DNA of 64,000 nucleotides, taken from Ghiorsea sp. Lineage in GTDB: Bacteria; Pseudomonadota; Zetaproteobacteria; Mariprofundales; Mariprofundaceae. Location of the stretch: the NCBI GenBank assembly GCA_027080505.1, contig JALWRX010000031.1, positions 16,139 through 80,138 of the forward strand, given 5' to 3'. Of the stretch, positions 26,491-34,509 are shown one piece after another (position 1 is the stretch's first letter; each line of letters starts with the position of its first letter). The notes under the pieces are model-generated. The model was not told the origin of the DNA. It saw only the letters and a list, made by a program, of their open reading frames with translations, and made no database searches. Both the position numbers and the translations under genes were made by a program.

Positions 26491-27297
26491 TTATGTGTCT
26501 TGCCAAGTATTTAAAAATTCTGCCAAATGCGGGCGGTGTTCGCTTTCCGATTCAAGGTAGTTTCGCATACCCAAGATGGCTCTGGCGTAAGCACCTTCAG
26601 AAAGTTCGCCTTTAAAAAGCATCCAGCGGAACATGATTAAAGCCGTGGTGCAAACATCGGTCTCACAATAATTGCGAATGGCATCTATTTCACCACCTTC
26701 AAACATGCCTCGCACATCATCACCTGCGGTGTCTAACTTGCCTGGAATGCCAAAAGAAGTTGCCACCTCATGCATGGAGCAGCGGGCTGATGCACCAAAA
26801 TCAGACAGCACTTCGAGTAAGTCCAAATGATAGTTGTGGGAGTAGCGGGATTCGTAGTTGTTCCATTTATCGCCTTCTTTAAACCATCTTGGGCAAGATA
26901 AACCATGTACCATAGCTCTATATTTGAGCACGGGCATATCAAAACCTCTGCCATTAAAGCTGACCAATTGCGGTGCGCGGGATTCGATGATGTTGAAAAA
27001 ACCTTGTAACATTTCCTCTTCGCTGGATTCGGCTGTGCCACCTGTGGCAATGCGTTTGATGGCAAGCTCGCTGCCTTCTTCGCCGATTTCGCGGGTTAAA
27101 TGGACATAACTGATGGCAACAACTTGATGAAAGGGCTGGCGAGGAAAATCATTTTTACCATCGGTTTTTTCTAAGAAATAGGCAGATAGGGCATCGCGGG
27201 CTTCAAAGTCGTCCATGTCTTGCTTACCAAGCAGTCGCCGCGTTGCATCGGCATCAGGTACGGTTTCAATATCATAAACAAAGATTTCACGTTGCAT
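26491..27297 (-). CDS. Predicted 3'-5' exonuclease related to the DNA polymerase B exonuclease domain
   Basis: About 268 residues from ATG 27297, which has GAGGGGG 7 bases upstream. RNase H-like DEDD fold: VYDIETVPD at the N-terminus (first Asp/Glu pair), VSFNGRGFDMPVLKYRA (second motif) and a C-terminal YCETDVCTTALI (third motif). Members of this family are predicted single-domain nucleases; no substrate is established. Confidence 0.82.
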   Translation of the reverse strand: MQREIFVYDIETVPDADATRRLLGKQDMDDFEARDALSAYFLEKTDGKNDFPRQPFHQVVAISYVHLTREIGEEGSELAIKRIATGGTAESSEEEMLQGFFNIIESRAPQLVSFNGRGFDMPVLKYRAMVHGLSCPRWFKEGDKWNNYESRYSHNYHLDLLEVLSDFGASARCSMHEVATSFGIPGKLDTAGDDVRGMFEGGEIDAIRNYCETDVCTTALIMFRWMLFKGELSEGAYARAILGMRNYLESESEHRPHLAEFLNTWQDT

Positions 27298-27365
27298 GGC
27301 TTGCCCCCTCAATCAAGGTTCAAGCTTACATGAAAATAGGAAATGTCCAAATAAGGGGTATGGTT

Positions 27366-27437
27366 TGTCATTCCGCACTTGATGCGGAATCCATGTTGTT
27401 GAAGTGAACGGGATGCCGTATCAAGTACGGCATGACG
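27366..27437. repeat. REP-like palindromic element (two hairpins)
   Basis: 72 bp starting TGTCATTCC and ending CATGACG. Two hairpins are perfect: ATTCCGCA/TGCGGAAT (loop CTTGA) and TGCCGTA/TACGGCA (loop TCAAG). This is the form of dispersed intergenic palindromes made by RAYT-type transposases. No such transposase is in the window. Confidence 0.7.
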
Positions 27438-27480
27438 ATTGTTCTTTCTTGCAAAAAGACTTCGGCGCAGATGAACAAAA

Positions 27481-27491
27481 GGGGGGGGGGG
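27481..27491 (+). repeat. Homopolymeric tract of 11 G
   Basis: Eleven consecutive G between two repeat elements in the gap after murJ. Such tracts are slippage-prone. It is not in a coding region, about 184 bases upstream of the exonuclease start on that gene's strand. Confidence 0.8.
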
Positions 27492-27492
27492 C

Positions 27493-27550
27493 TGTCACCT
27501 CGAGCGTAGTCGAGAGGTCTTAAGATTCCTCCACTGCGGTCGGGATGAAA
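27493..27550. repeat. Second dispersed repeat, homologous to an in-frame insert in cusA
   Basis: 58 bp TGTCACC...GGGATGAAA, just after the murJ stop. By eye it is about three quarters identical, with one gap, to 57287-57345 inside the cusA-like gene. CTCGA...TCGAG gives an internal hairpin. Together with the adjacent 72-bp element it fills most of the gene-free 27298-27553 gap. Confidence 0.7.
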
Positions 27551-27553
27551 GAG

Positions 27554-29107
27554 TTATGTGCGTTTGAGTAGTTTACGTTCGCCAAGTGCCCATGCTGCGG
27601 TGAAAAAGGTTATCATGCTGCCCAATACTAAAACGGTTAACCAAACAAACTGCATGAGTTTATCGCTGGGAAACACCCAATAGTGTGGTGCGTAATAAAG
27701 CCATGCTGCCATGGGTGTACAGGCTAGGGCTGCAGAGCCCATGCGTTTCCAGCTTGAAAGGTTAAAGATTGCACCATGTGTTCGGTGTAAGTGTAGCCAC
27801 AATAGGCCTACATTAAAGAAAGAGGCTAGGGCAGATGCTAAGGCTAGCCCTACATAACCCAAAGGCTGCATCAAAAGCACAGCGAGTATGATATTGATGA
27901 TGACCGTGTAAAATGCATATTTCATGGGTGCTTTGGCATCTTTATTGGCGAAACATGCTGTAGATAACACGCGCGCCCAGCAAAACATTAATAAACCGAC
28001 AGTATAAGCTTGTAAGGCATAGGATGTATTGCTGGCATCAAGCGAGGTGAATTTACCATGCTCGAACAAGGTGCGAATAATGGGTTCGGCTAAGAAGAAA
28101 AGACCAACCATAGAAGGCAGAATAATCCATGTTAGCCATGTTAAACCGCTTCTTAAATCTTGTTTGGCTTCGTTCAACCTGTTGTTGGCTAGGTGCTCTG
28201 ATAAAGCAGGTAAAAGGGCTGTGCCCATGGCAATACCAAACAAAGCAAGGGGCAATTGCACGATTCTATCAGCATAATATAGGTATGACACTGCACCTGC
28301 AGGCAATAAAGTCGCTAAAATAGTGCCGACCAAGATATTGATTTGTACGGCAGCAATACCCAGCACAGCAGGGCCAAAAAGTTTCAAAGTATCATGAATG
28401 GCAGGTAATTTAGGGCTCCATGTTGGTTTGGGAATCCAACCTATACGTTTAAGCGCGGGGAACTGTATGCCCAGTTGCAGCGCACCCCCCAACATCACAC
28501 CCACAGCCAATGCCTCGGCAGGGTTATCATGCAAAGGTGCTAAAATGATAGCGGCAAAAATGATGGCTATGTTTAACAGCGCGGGGCTTGCCGCAGCCAC
28601 AGAAAATTTGCGGTAAGCATTGAGCACAGCCCATGACATGGCAGCCAATGAAATCAAAGCAAGATAGGGAAACATAATACGGGCAAGCATTAAGGCTTGT
28701 TGCCAACGGTCTGCTTCATCATGAAACCCTGGGGCAAAGGCATACAATAACCATGGCATAAAAATCATACCTGAAATGGTGAACAAAAGAAGTGCGGTAA
28801 GCAGTAACCCTGCAAGTGCATTCAAATAAGCATGCGCATCTTCCTCACTTTTTTTGCGCTGCTCGGCAAGCACAGGCACAAGGGCTACGGTGAGCGTGCC
28901 TTCAGCAAACATGCGGCGGAAGAAGTTGGGTAGTTTAAAGGCAACAAAAAATGCATCGGCAAGGGGGCTTGCGCCTAAAAGTCGGGCAATAAAAATATCG
29001 CGGATAAAACCTAAAACTCGTGAAAGCATGGTCCAACTGCCGACTTTTGCTGCCGCACGAAACACGCTTGATTTCTTCTGATTTGACTTCATTGATTCCA
29101 CACCCAT
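27554..29107 (-). CDS. murJ: Lipid II flippase MurJ (MviN)
   Basis: 517 residues with about 14 transmembrane helices. The family segment SRVLGFIRDIFIARLLG (near residue 30) and the RMFAEGTLTVALVPVL stretch are diagnostic. It flips lipid II to the periplasmic side for peptidoglycan synthesis. ATG 29107 has AAGGG about 10 bases upstream; ATG 29092 is an alternative. It diverges from rpsU, where murJ-rpsU proximity is common in proteobacteria. Confidence 0.95.
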   Translation of the reverse strand: MGVESMKSNQKKSSVFRAAAKVGSWTMLSRVLGFIRDIFIARLLGASPLADAFFVAFKLPNFFRRMFAEGTLTVALVPVLAEQRKKSEEDAHAYLNALAGLLLTALLLFTISGMIFMPWLLYAFAPGFHDEADRWQQALMLARIMFPYLALISLAAMSWAVLNAYRKFSVAAASPALLNIAIIFAAIILAPLHDNPAEALAVGVMLGGALQLGIQFPALKRIGWIPKPTWSPKLPAIHDTLKLFGPAVLGIAAVQINILVGTILATLLPAGAVSYLYYADRIVQLPLALFGIAMGTALLPALSEHLANNRLNEAKQDLRSGLTWLTWIILPSMVGLFFLAEPIIRTLFEHGKFTSLDASNTSYALQAYTVGLLMFCWARVLSTACFANKDAKAPMKYAFYTVIINIILAVLLMQPLGYVGLALASALASFFNVGLLWLHLHRTHGAIFNLSSWKRMGSAALACTPMAAWLYYAPHYWVFPSDKLMQFVWLTVLVLGSMITFFTAAWALGERKLLKRT

Positions 29108-29212
29108 AATGCGCGACCCTTTGCAGGAGTAGGCACATAGTCAAGCTTCATACAAAGGCTATACGTTTAGCGTATAAATTTTGCGGTTTGCCCAAGGGGG
29201 TGATGTTTTTAC

Positions 29213-29428
29213 ATGCCAGGAATTAGAGTGAGTACTGATGAGCCAATTGAAATGGCTATTAAGCGATTCCGTAAGCAAGTTGAGCGTGGTGGTGTTATTA
29301 GTGAATGCCGTCGTCGTGAAGCTTATGAGAAACCTTCCGTGGCGAAAAAACGTAAAGAAGCTGCAGCACGCAAGCGTCTTATGAAGCGTCTTCGTCGTAT
29401 CCGCGCCCGTCAACGTCGCGAATACTAA
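29213..29428 (+). CDS. rpsU: 30S ribosomal protein bS21
   Basis: 71 residues, very basic, with the family core AIKRFRKQVERGGVISE and a C-terminal Arg/Lys-rich helix. Length equals that of E. coli bS21. It is not followed by dnaG and rpoD as in many proteobacteria; instead a long palindrome and a terminator follow. Confidence 0.97.
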   Translation: MPGIRVSTDEPIEMAIKRFRKQVERGGVISECRRREAYEKPSVAKKRKEAAARKRLMKRLRRIRARQRREY

Positions 29429-29593
29429 GGAAACTTTGAACAACCTAGGAATATCGTTATCACCAAATAAAAGATAGTCCCTTTCTACGTTAAAGATATT
29501 TGTAATAGCGGTGCTATAACTACATATCTTTGCCTTGAAATGGACATTTTATTTGATGATTCCTTCAATTCTAGGTCATTCAAAATTTCCTAG
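29425..29593 (+). repeat. Long imperfect palindrome (~165 bp) downstream of rpsU
   Basis: The sequence after the rpsU stop folds back on itself over almost its whole length. Matching pieces include ggaaa..ttgaa with ttcaa..tttcc, cctagg with ctagg, caaataaaa (29464-29472) with ttttatttg (29547-29555), aaagatat (29492-29499) with atatcttt (29524-29531), and an apical atagc-ggt-gctat (29505-29517). The arms differ by scattered substitutions and small gaps. It may be a structured 3' UTR or a decayed inverted-repeat element. Confidence 0.7.
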
Positions 29594-29617
29594 GCAAACC
29601 AAATATTGGTTTTTGAA

Positions 29618-29652
29618 AGCCGTCTTAACCTTCTGGGTTAGGGCGGCTTTTT
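29618..29652 (+). terminator. Intrinsic terminator for rpsU, overlapping the 3' end of the M48 peptidase gene
   Basis: Nested stem gccgtc..taacc / ggtta..gggcggc around 29619-29647, followed by seven T on the plus strand. It ends rightward transcription from rpsU. On the minus strand the same hairpin is followed by a weaker T stretch and may also end the peptidase message, whose last codons it contains. Confidence 0.8.
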
Positions 29653-30479
29653 TGTTGCTGAATCAGTGTCTGAATATTTTTAGGTACTGATGTAAGTTTT
29701 CCTTGGGTATCCCAACCTTGAGCATGTGCATTATTGAGGATGTTTTTTATTCTATTTTCACTCAAGGGATGTGTGCTAAGAAAGGTAATATGGGGTGTGA
29801 AAGAAGAGTTTTCTGCCATTAAGACTTCAAATAAGTCGGTTGCTCCATTGATATGCCCGTAATAATTTTTTAAAGATTGAAGAGCTGCATAATCAGAGGC
29901 TTGCTCTTGTTCACGACTAAAGCTTAATGCGGTAAGTAAACCAGTGCTGTTAAGTATACTTCCTGTATCACCAGCAGTCATACCTACCGCACTTAAAGCA
30001 AGTGAAATGACAGCATCCCTACCCAAGCTTTGAATGGGGTGCCGGAAGTGGATGTGAGCAATTTCATGGGCTAAGACCATAGCAATTGCATTTTCACTGT
30101 TGAGTTTTTCCAAGAGTCCACGAAATATGATGATATGACCACCCAGTGTTGCCATGGCGTTGACCGTTTTGTCATCAATATAATGTACAGTAATACTCAT
30201 ATCTTTCGGAAAATCCTGAGCCATAGCAAGCTGGTTTGCTAAAGTTTGTAAGTATAATTGAACATCATTCTTTTGCTCATCCCATTCAAAGGATGAGGAT
30301 AGCTCTACTTCTGTTTCAAAAGGGATATATTGAGCAAATTTATCGGCGAATAAACCTAGCACCAACACAGCCGCAACAATCAAACCTATAAACCCTGTGC
30401 TCAAGAGTAATAATTCTTTAAGCGGACTTGTTTGTGAGGTGTTGATACCTTCTGGGGGTAAAGGGTTGTTATATTTCAA
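29625..30479 (-). CDS. Membrane-anchored M48 family metallopeptidase
   Basis: 284 residues. One N-terminal transmembrane helix (FIGLIVAAVLVLGLFA) then a periplasmic M48C-type domain with the zinc motif HEIAH (138-142) and the third-ligand Glu in SREQEQASDYAAL. Resembles small LoiP/YcaL-like envelope proteases that degrade misfolded outer-membrane proteins, without the TPR tail of BepA. Last gene of a run with two YbjQ paralogues. Confidence 0.88.
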   Translation of the reverse strand: MKYNNPLPPEGINTSQTSPLKELLLLSTGFIGLIVAAVLVLGLFADKFAQYIPFETEVELSSSFEWDEQKNDVQLYLQTLANQLAMAQDFPKDMSITVHYIDDKTVNAMATLGGHIIIFRGLLEKLNSENAIAMVLAHEIAHIHFRHPIQSLGRDAVISLALSAVGMTAGDTGSILNSTGLLTALSFSREQEQASDYAALQSLKNYYGHINGATDLFEVLMAENSSFTPHITFLSTHPLSENRIKNILNNAHAQGWDTQGKLTSVPKNIQTLIQQQKSRPNPEG

Positions 30480-30492
30480 GAGGCTTAGGGGG

Positions 30493-30945
30493 TTATTGTT
30501 TAGGGATTAAAGCTGTACCATAAGCAAGAATTTCAACAGAACCCACACTATCCTTTTCACCTTTATAAATGGATGATGTTTCCATTTTAACATTAAAAAT
30601 AATATTGGCTCCCATGGCTTTGGCTTGCTCTTTCATGCGTAAAATAGCTTCGCGTCGAGCGCGGTCGAGTAAGGTTTCATAAGCTGTGATACGACCACCA
30701 AAAAAATTACGCAGCATGGCAAGAAAACGTTTAAAGTAATCCACAGAAATCACTACGTTGCCAGAAACTAAAATATTATCGACATGAGTGACTTTGGGTA
30801 AAACTTTGCTAGAAACTGCAGGAAGATGTTGTAGATCTTGTTCACGTTGAATGATGGACTTATAGTGTTTGGCTTCTGCATAACGACCAAAACCATAACC
30901 CAGTGCCATTAGTGCGAGGAAAATTAGAATATCATACATGGTCAT
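30493..30945 (-). CDS. Membrane-anchored YbjQ/UPF0145-family protein
   Basis: 150 residues: an N-terminal transmembrane helix (DILIFLALMALGYGFG), a linker, then a YbjQ-like (DUF74) domain with MGANIIFNVKMETSSI. YbjQ domains are pentameric and were once called heavy-metal-binding; no function is established. Its start overlaps the next gene upstream by 14 bases. It is a paralogue of that soluble copy. Confidence 0.8.
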   Translation of the reverse strand: MTMYDILIFLALMALGYGFGRYAEAKHYKSIIQREQDLQHLPAVSSKVLPKVTHVDNILVSGNVVISVDYFKRFLAMLRNFFGGRITAYETLLDRARREAILRMKEQAKAMGANIIFNVKMETSSIYKGEKDSVGSVEILAYGTALIPKQ

Positions 30946-31258
30946 CTTCCAACACTACGGCTGTGCCATAAGCAAATAGTTCTGCGGCACCTTGGGCAAC
31001 AGAAGACGTGGTTAATCGAACATTTAGAATGGCGTTTGCACCAATAGATTCGGCTTGTTGTTGCATACGCTCAACTGCTTCTTGACGTGATTCCTGCAGT
31101 AGTTCGGTATAACCTTTAAGCTCACCACCAAAAATATTTTTGAGGCTTGCCATAATATCACGACCTACATGTTTGGCGCGTACTGTGCTTCCTGATACCA
31201 AACCAAGGTGTTTAACAATACGTTTGCCTGATACAGTTTCAATATTGGTTATGATCAT
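30932..31258 (-). CDS. YbjQ/UPF0145-family protein
   Basis: 108 residues, the full single-domain length of the family. VSGSTVRAKHVGRDIMASLKN and SIGANAILNVRLTTSSV are the conserved core. Soluble, no signal peptide. Paired with a membrane-anchored paralogue downstream. Function unknown. Confidence 0.88.
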   Translation of the reverse strand: MIITNIETVSGKRIVKHLGLVSGSTVRAKHVGRDIMASLKNIFGGELKGYTELLQESRQEAVERMQQQAESIGANAILNVRLTTSSVAQGAAELFAYGTAVVLEDDHV

Positions 31259-31326
31259 AATTATATTCCCCCTAGGATGAGTAAAGGTTAGATTGAAAAC
31301 AGTGCTTTGGCAATGTGTGGTATCAC

Positions 31327-31821
31327 TTATTTGGACTCAAGGTGACTGATGTAACCTACAGGGCGGATGGCAACAGTATTCTTGATTTTAGAACATATTT
31401 TACCATCAGCACGAATATAGACCATATCAAAACAAGGTGTAGCTCGCCCATGTTTTTCTAATTCTTCACGAATTTGTTGTTCTTGGGCTGGGTCAAAATC
31501 AAAATGCAGTATTAAATCGGAGTTGCCAACACGGATAAAGTCGATTTCCAACTTTTTGGTGGCAACACGGTGATTGGGAAATTTTCGTATGCAAGCCATG
31601 GCAGGAATAGGGTCGGCAAGGCTGGCTTGGAAGCCACCAAACATATTGCCTGCTGCATTCTTAGATACCCAGTTTAAAGGTAAACGCACCCGAACCTTGC
31701 TCCAGTTCTCATCATATTCTTCTAAAGATGCTCGCATAAGAAAAAAAGGAAGAAACAGGGAAAACCTGCGTTTATCCGATAAGAAAAAGAGCTTTTTGAT
31801 AAAATTTATATTGCTAGACAT
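31327..31821 (-). CDS. DUF4442 hotdog-fold, thioesterase-like protein
   Basis: 164 residues. NAAGNMFGGFQASLADPIPAM is the helix region of the hotdog fold where PaaI/YiiD-type thioesterases bind the acyl chain; the rest is beta-rich (VRVRLPLNW, LEIDFIRVG). The family is thought to act on acyl-CoA or acyl-ACP, but the substrate is unknown. It starts just past the ppx stop, on the same strand. Confidence 0.75.
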   Translation of the reverse strand: MSSNINFIKKLFFLSDKRRFSLFLPFFLMRASLEEYDENWSKVRVRLPLNWVSKNAAGNMFGGFQASLADPIPAMACIRKFPNHRVATKKLEIDFIRVGNSDLILHFDFDPAQEQQIREELEKHGRATPCFDMVYIRADGKICSKIKNTVAIRPVGYISHLESK

Positions 31822-31825
31822 GGGG

Positions 31826-33346
31826 TTAGCTGCCTTTCTTTTTTAAGTGTATAGGTTTACCAATGAGTTTGATCAATGGTCGTTTTTCTTGTTCACCATT
31901 CCAAATACAAACATCATGTTCATCAAACCATTGGGCATCAAATAACCAAAGCCATTTGTTCTTTTTCTCAATAATTTCAGGCTGAGCAGCTTCACCACTT
32001 TTGGTGCGGTTAAGCGCTGCGGCAAGGCGTAGGATTGCAGCTAAAGCAATGGTTACTCGTGTATCTTTACTACGCATACCTTTGAAGGCGATATGTTTAT
32101 TGCTAGGGCTGGTTTTTCTATGGAAACGAACTATAGCAGCCAACATTTGTTGCTGGCGTTGGGTAATGCCTGTGAGGTTTGAGTTGCCAATAATATAACT
32201 ACCATGCAAATGAATCTTTTTATGGCTCATGGTTAAGCCGATTTCATGCAGTTGGCAGGCGGCGATTAACAAACGATAAGCCTCTTCATTTAAATCCAAA
32301 TATTTGGCGTATGCTTTAAAAATGATTTCAGCTGTTTGGGTAACGCGTTTGATTTGCGTACGATTGAGATTAAAACGTTTTGCCATAGCTTTGCTGGCAG
32401 CCTTGATGGGTCGAGAGGGTAAACGCCCTGTGCTGGCAATACGGTCAAAAATAATACCTTCGCGCAATGCACTAGGGCAAATGCGCAAGGATTTTATACG
32501 CAAGGCGCGCATGACTTCTTTGAGAATAATGCAGCCTGCAACCAAAGTTGCTTGCCGCTCAGGTTCAATACTTGAAGGTAAAGTATTGTTTTTCACGGCA
32601 TCAATGAGTTTGGGTAAGGCTTTTTTTAAGTCACGTAAGGTTAAGTGCGTATTGTCTTCATGCGCATAAAAACTGGCAACAACTTCTGCCAAGCTACGAA
32701 TGGTTCCTGATGTGCCATAGACAGCATGAACCTCAAAAGGTTTGTATTCAGATGCTACAGCTTGAATCTTACTTGCTGCCGCCGCACGACATTTTTTAAC
32801 TTGAAGGGCAGTGTAATTACCTGCGGCAAAGAACTGTCGAGAATACCGGCGTGCACCCATATCTAGGCTTTCAGCGGCAAGCACACCATCGGGGTTGTTG
32901 CCCACAATAACCTCGGTGCTACCACCGCCAATATCAATAATATAAGCGGGTTCATCCCGAATATAACCTTCTGAGCGCACTCCTTGGAAAACTAAGCGAG
33001 CTTCTTCCTCACCATTGACGATTTCCACCACCAAGCCAAGCTCTTTACGTATGCGTTTGGCAATCATATGACGATTGGGTGCATCACGCATGGCAGAGGT
33101 CGCAATGCAATGGATTTCAGCATCATAACTTTCTGCCAGTTGTTTAAAAAACTTTAAACTTTCCATCATACGAGCAATGGCTTGTTCATTAAGGCGACCA
33201 CGCTTGTCTACACCATCACCCAGTTTTACCCAGTGTTTCATTCTATCGACAATATGGAATGCACCATGCGCTTCTGCCTTGGCTATAATCATGTGAAATG
33301 AGTTGGTACCCATATCAACTGCCGCAATATGTTTGCCTGTATTCAT
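31826..33346 (-). CDS. ppx: Exopolyphosphatase / guanosine pentaphosphatase (Ppx/GppA family)
   Basis: About 506 residues from ATG 33346. ASKHA fold: AAVDMGTNSFHMIIA (phosphate 1), the NGEEEARLVF loop, IDIGGGSTEV (phosphate 2) and a C-terminal HD-like helical domain. Removes terminal phosphates from polyphosphate and/or pppGpp. Next to ppk2, so a role in polyphosphate turnover is favoured; Ppx and GppA cannot be separated by eye. Confidence 0.93.
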   Translation of the reverse strand: MNTGKHIAAVDMGTNSFHMIIAKAEAHGAFHIVDRMKHWVKLGDGVDKRGRLNEQAIARMMESLKFFKQLAESYDAEIHCIATSAMRDAPNRHMIAKRIRKELGLVVEIVNGEEEARLVFQGVRSEGYIRDEPAYIIDIGGGSTEVIVGNNPDGVLAAESLDMGARRYSRQFFAAGNYTALQVKKCRAAAASKIQAVASEYKPFEVHAVYGTSGTIRSLAEVVASFYAHEDNTHLTLRDLKKALPKLIDAVKNNTLPSSIEPERQATLVAGCIILKEVMRALRIKSLRICPSALREGIIFDRIASTGRLPSRPIKAASKAMAKRFNLNRTQIKRVTQTAEIIFKAYAKYLDLNEEAYRLLIAACQLHEIGLTMSHKKIHLHGSYIIGNSNLTGITQRQQQMLAAIVRFHRKTSPSNKHIAFKGMRSKDTRVTIALAAILRLAAALNRTKSGEAAQPEIIEKKNKWLWLFDAQWFDEHDVCIWNGEQEKRPLIKLIGKPIHLKKKGS

Positions 33347-33442
33347 GTGTGCAATCTGCAAGGTTTATGCATAAACATCAATAAAACATAGAGATGAATA
33401 TCATCATAGGGTCAAGGCGAAAGGATGAAGGTTATTTTGCAC

Positions 33443-34357
33443 CTAACTTTCAGCTTTGTCTGAATAGTCTAATTTACTATCAACGCCACCCACAATATTG
33501 GGGTCAGGGGCGCATGCGACAGCTTCATCTTTGTTGGTGTAGTCTAAGTTGTGTAAATAATGACGGATACAGTTAATACGCGCACGTTTTTTATCATCAG
33601 ATTTTATTACAGTCCAAGGTGCTTTCTTCGAGTTGGTATGTTTAAACATGTTTAATTTGGCTTGGGTGTAAGCATCCCATTTGTCTAAAGATTGAATATC
33701 AACCGTGCTTAATTTCCATTGTTTTAAAGGGTCGTGAGTACGAGCATGAAAGCGGCGCAACTGCTCTTGTCGGCTCACGGAGAACCAATATTTAAAAAGG
33801 TGTAAACCTGAATCAACAAGCATGGTTTCAAGCAATGGTGTTTGTTGTAAGCAGGTCATATATTCTTCATGGTTGCAAAAGCCCATCACATATTCAACCC
33901 CTGCCCGATTGTACCAAGAGCGATCAAGGAAAACCATTTCACCTTGAGTGGGTAGATGTTTGATATAACGTTGGTAATACCATTGCCCGCGTTCTCGTTC
34001 ATTGGGTTTTTCCAATGCCACTACGCGACAAGCCCGAGGGTTGAGGTGTTCATTAAAACGTTTGATTGCCCCACCTTTACCCGCGGCATCACGTCCTTCG
34101 AAAATACTAAGTATACGCTGCCCAGATTCTTTTACCCAAGCTTGAACTTTAAGTAGCTCAATTTGTAAGAGCTTTTTCTCTTTTTCATATGCTGAACTGC
34201 TCATTTTTTTAGGATAAGGATATGTGCCCATTTCATAACTGAGTGATAATAATTCTTTACTGGGAATAATGGTGGGTGATGCCAATACTTCTTTGGGATT
34301 ACTCATATGCTGTAGTAATTCACGCAGTTTCTTTTTGTTGTAACGTTTTGTACTCAT
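33443..34357 (-). CDS. ppk2: Polyphosphate kinase 2 (PPK2 family)
   Basis: 304 residues from ATG 34357. P-loop EGRDAAGKGG (87-96), the GQWYYQRYIKHLP segment and the lid/Walker B LDRSWYNRAGVE are diagnostic of class I PPK2. These enzymes transfer phosphate between polyphosphate and nucleotides, mainly making GTP or ATP from polyP. An open frame extends upstream to 34423 without family similarity. It transcribes toward ppx with 96 bases between. Confidence 0.93.
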   Translation of the reverse strand: MSTKRYNKKKLRELLQHMSNPKEVLASPTIIPSKELLSLSYEMGTYPYPKKMSSSAYEKEKKLLQIELLKVQAWVKESGQRILSIFEGRDAAGKGGAIKRFNEHLNPRACRVVALEKPNERERGQWYYQRYIKHLPTQGEMVFLDRSWYNRAGVEYVMGFCNHEEYMTCLQQTPLLETMLVDSGLHLFKYWFSVSRQEQLRRFHARTHDPLKQWKLSTVDIQSLDKWDAYTQAKLNMFKHTNSKKAPWTVIKSDDKKRARINCIRHYLHNLDYTNKDEAVACAPDPNIVGGVDSKLDYSDKAES

Positions 34358-34509
34358 GGTTGCCAACACCCTTGTAACATGGAAATTTTGGTAAGCAGCT
34401 TCTTTTTTTGTGATATGAAGCAAGTAAGAAGGTTGCGAATTTCCATTCTTTCAAATTGCATAAAAAATGCAATGATTATTTTTAAGGATATTAGCGGTGT
34501 GTATAGGTT

